NCBI RefSeq assembly: GCF_008831285.2
Contig: NC_045139.1
Location: 31,655,706-31,719,705, forward strand
Source of the DNA: Nymphaea colorata
Lineage: Eukaryota > Streptophyta > Magnoliopsida > Nymphaeales > Nymphaeaceae
Length of the DNA: 64,000 nucleotides
Reading direction: 5' to 3'
The notes under the pieces were generated by a model that had not been told where the DNA came from, did no database searches, and saw only the letters and a list, made by a program, of their open reading frames with translations. Below, piece by piece: positions 63,172 through 64,000 of this stretch (position 1 is its first letter; the number at the start of each line of letters is the position of its first letter). The position numbers were made by a program, and so were the translations under genes.

Positions 63172-63409
63172 CTTATTCCCGTCCGTCCATCCAATCATCA
63201 CCCGCCGCGTGTCGGCTCGCGCTCTCTCGGACCCCATCTAACCGCTCCCACGCGCACTGCCCTCACGCTTCCCCGAACCGATGAGGGAAAAACTCAAAGG
63301 ACCTCGTATTTCCTCATATTACCTAAACGCCATTCGCAAACGCCATTCCGTTGCAGCAATACTTGAGAAAAAGGAAAAAAAATAAAGAAGAGAGAAAGGA
63401 GAAGAAGCC

Positions 63410-63415
63410 TTTATT
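63410..63415 (-). terminator. AATAAA polyadenylation signal of the TCP gene
   Basis: On the minus strand AATAAA lies about 100 bases after the TCP stop codon. Several purine-rich runs follow. Confidence 0.4.
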
Positions 63416-63516
63416 TCGGGAATTTCCACCTTTTTTCTGGTTAATAGCTTAAAAGGCCTTTCTTTTTCTTTGTTTACACGAGAGGTTAGGTTACAGAGGG
63501 AAGAAAGAAATAAGGT

Positions 63517-64000
63517 CTATTCCCGGAGGGCAGTTTCGGAAGGCTCGTGGCCGTCGTTGCTGCGCCCGTCCTGCTGCTCTCCCATGAATTGGTGGAGCTC
63601 CGCCTTTGCGCCATCCCCGGAATCTTCCGCAACTGAGGGCGGGGACGCTGAATGAGGAGGAGGCGGCGGCGGCGAGATGGAGGGGTCGATGGTCGCGGCG
63701 AGGTTGAGGTGGGGCATCAGGAGGCCGTTGGCCGCAGCGGAGAACAGGCCGGAGATGGGGCGGCCGGGCATGTTCACGAGGGAGGGGACGGGCGGGGCCG
63801 GGAAGGTCCAGAGCTGCTGTCCCGGCGGGACGGAGGACGGTGGCGCGTGGGCGCCGACAGGGACCATCCAGACGGTTCCGGCTACGGCGTTGGGCAGGAC
63901 CCTCTCCCCGCCGACGGCCCACACGGGCCCGCAGATGCTGTGCGACATCATCGAGGAGCAGAGCGGAACGACCAGGGGCTGGTGACCGTTGGTGGTGGCA
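63517..64000 (-). CDS. Class I TCP transcription factor, C-terminal part
   Basis: The minus-strand frame is open from the window edge to a stop at 63517, giving about 160 residues. The ATG at 63951 is probably internal, because the codons before it (ending VVPLCSS) continue the same style. The sequence resembles the C-terminal part of class I (PCF-type) TCP proteins: MMSHSICGPVW, AGTVWMVPVG, QQLWTFPAPPVPSLVN, GRPISGLF, a proline run and QDGRSNDGHEPSE. The basic helix-loop-helix TCP domain that binds GTGGGNCC DNA would be beyond the right edge, so the class is inferred from the C-terminal motifs only. The coding region is GC-rich, as is usual for these largely intronless genes. Confidence 0.82.
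   Translation of the reverse strand, partial: ATTNGHQPLVVPLCSSMMSHSICGPVWAVGGERVLPNAVAGTVWMVPVGAHAPPSSVPPGQQLWTFPAPPVPSLVNMPGRPISGLFSAAANGLLMPHLNLAATIDPSISPPPPPPHSASPPSVAEDSGDGAKAELHQFMGEQQDGRSNDGHEPSETALRE

Larger units (their letters stand above)
61711..63409. other. Convergent spacer between HMG-CoA synthase and the TCP gene
   Basis: The left part is the HMG-CoA synthase 3' flank. From about 62745 to 63280 the composition changes to GC-rich with many CCCC/GGGG runs, unlike any other spacer here. I see no protein domain in the open frames of this block. It holds the TCP-type motifs listed separately. Confidence 0.6.

Overview
This is a stretch of flowering-plant nuclear chromosome. The genes have many GT-AG introns, the intergenic DNA is AT-rich, and plant-specific families are present (SPX-MFS phosphate transporter, HOTHEAD-type GMC oxidoreductase, class I TCP factor, MIR399). 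Plant MITEs, an L1-type LINE fragment and a Copia retrotransposon are also present. I cannot name the species or place the clade from the sequence.

Layout, left to right. (1) 67-5530 (+): an SPX-MFS vacuolar phosphate transporter, complete except for its first exon, with a short Tourist-like MITE in one intron. (2) 5531-10543: repeats; a broken GH27 alpha-galactosidase-like gene (-) at 8143-8966 with one nonsense codon, one 5-bp frameshift and no 3' part; an L1-type LINE 3' fragment running into a (TA)n(GA)n tract; and a small hAT MITE with an 8-bp target duplication. (3) 10544-23398: about 13 kb in which I recognise no gene, with tandem repeats, a strong hairpin and several dispersed repeat families. 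(4) 23399-27209 (+): a complete five-exon HOTHEAD-like GMC oxidoreductase. (5) 27210-32875: microsatellites and, at 30084-30214 (+), a MIR399 precursor with an intact mature sequence, a TATA box and two upstream GNATATNC (P1BS/PHR1-type) sites. (6) 32876-40363 (-): a complete eight-exon Der/EngA-type double GTPase with a predicted organellar presequence; its leader probably continues across an intron to about 42857-42990. (7) 47030-61710 (+): a complete twelve-exon HMG-CoA synthase whose eighth intron carries a 5.3-kb Copia element (54172-59501). The element has a perfect 5-bp target duplication and LTRs differing at one base, but a damaged polyprotein. (8) 61711-64000: a GC-rich convergent spacer with five exact class I TCP motifs, then the C-terminal part of a class I TCP factor (-) that runs off the window.

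The genes look like independent housekeeping and developmental loci, not a cluster. The one functional theme is phosphate homeostasis: a vacuolar phosphate transporter of the SPX-MFS type and a MIR399 locus lie about 25 kb apart. MIR399 is the phosphate-starvation microRNA that represses PHO2. The other complete genes serve the mevalonate pathway (HMGS), the cuticle or fatty-acid oxidation (HOTHEAD-like, by family) and organellar ribosome assembly (Der, by family).

The most informative observations are the MIR399 locus with its promoter signals, the very young but coding-defective Copia insertion inside HMGS, a probable GC-AG first intron in HMGS, the TCP-motif cluster beside a TCP gene, and the lightly damaged GH27 relic. 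I found no clearly unprecedented biological system. Exon boundaries were placed by hand from splice signals, reading-frame continuity and family resemblance.
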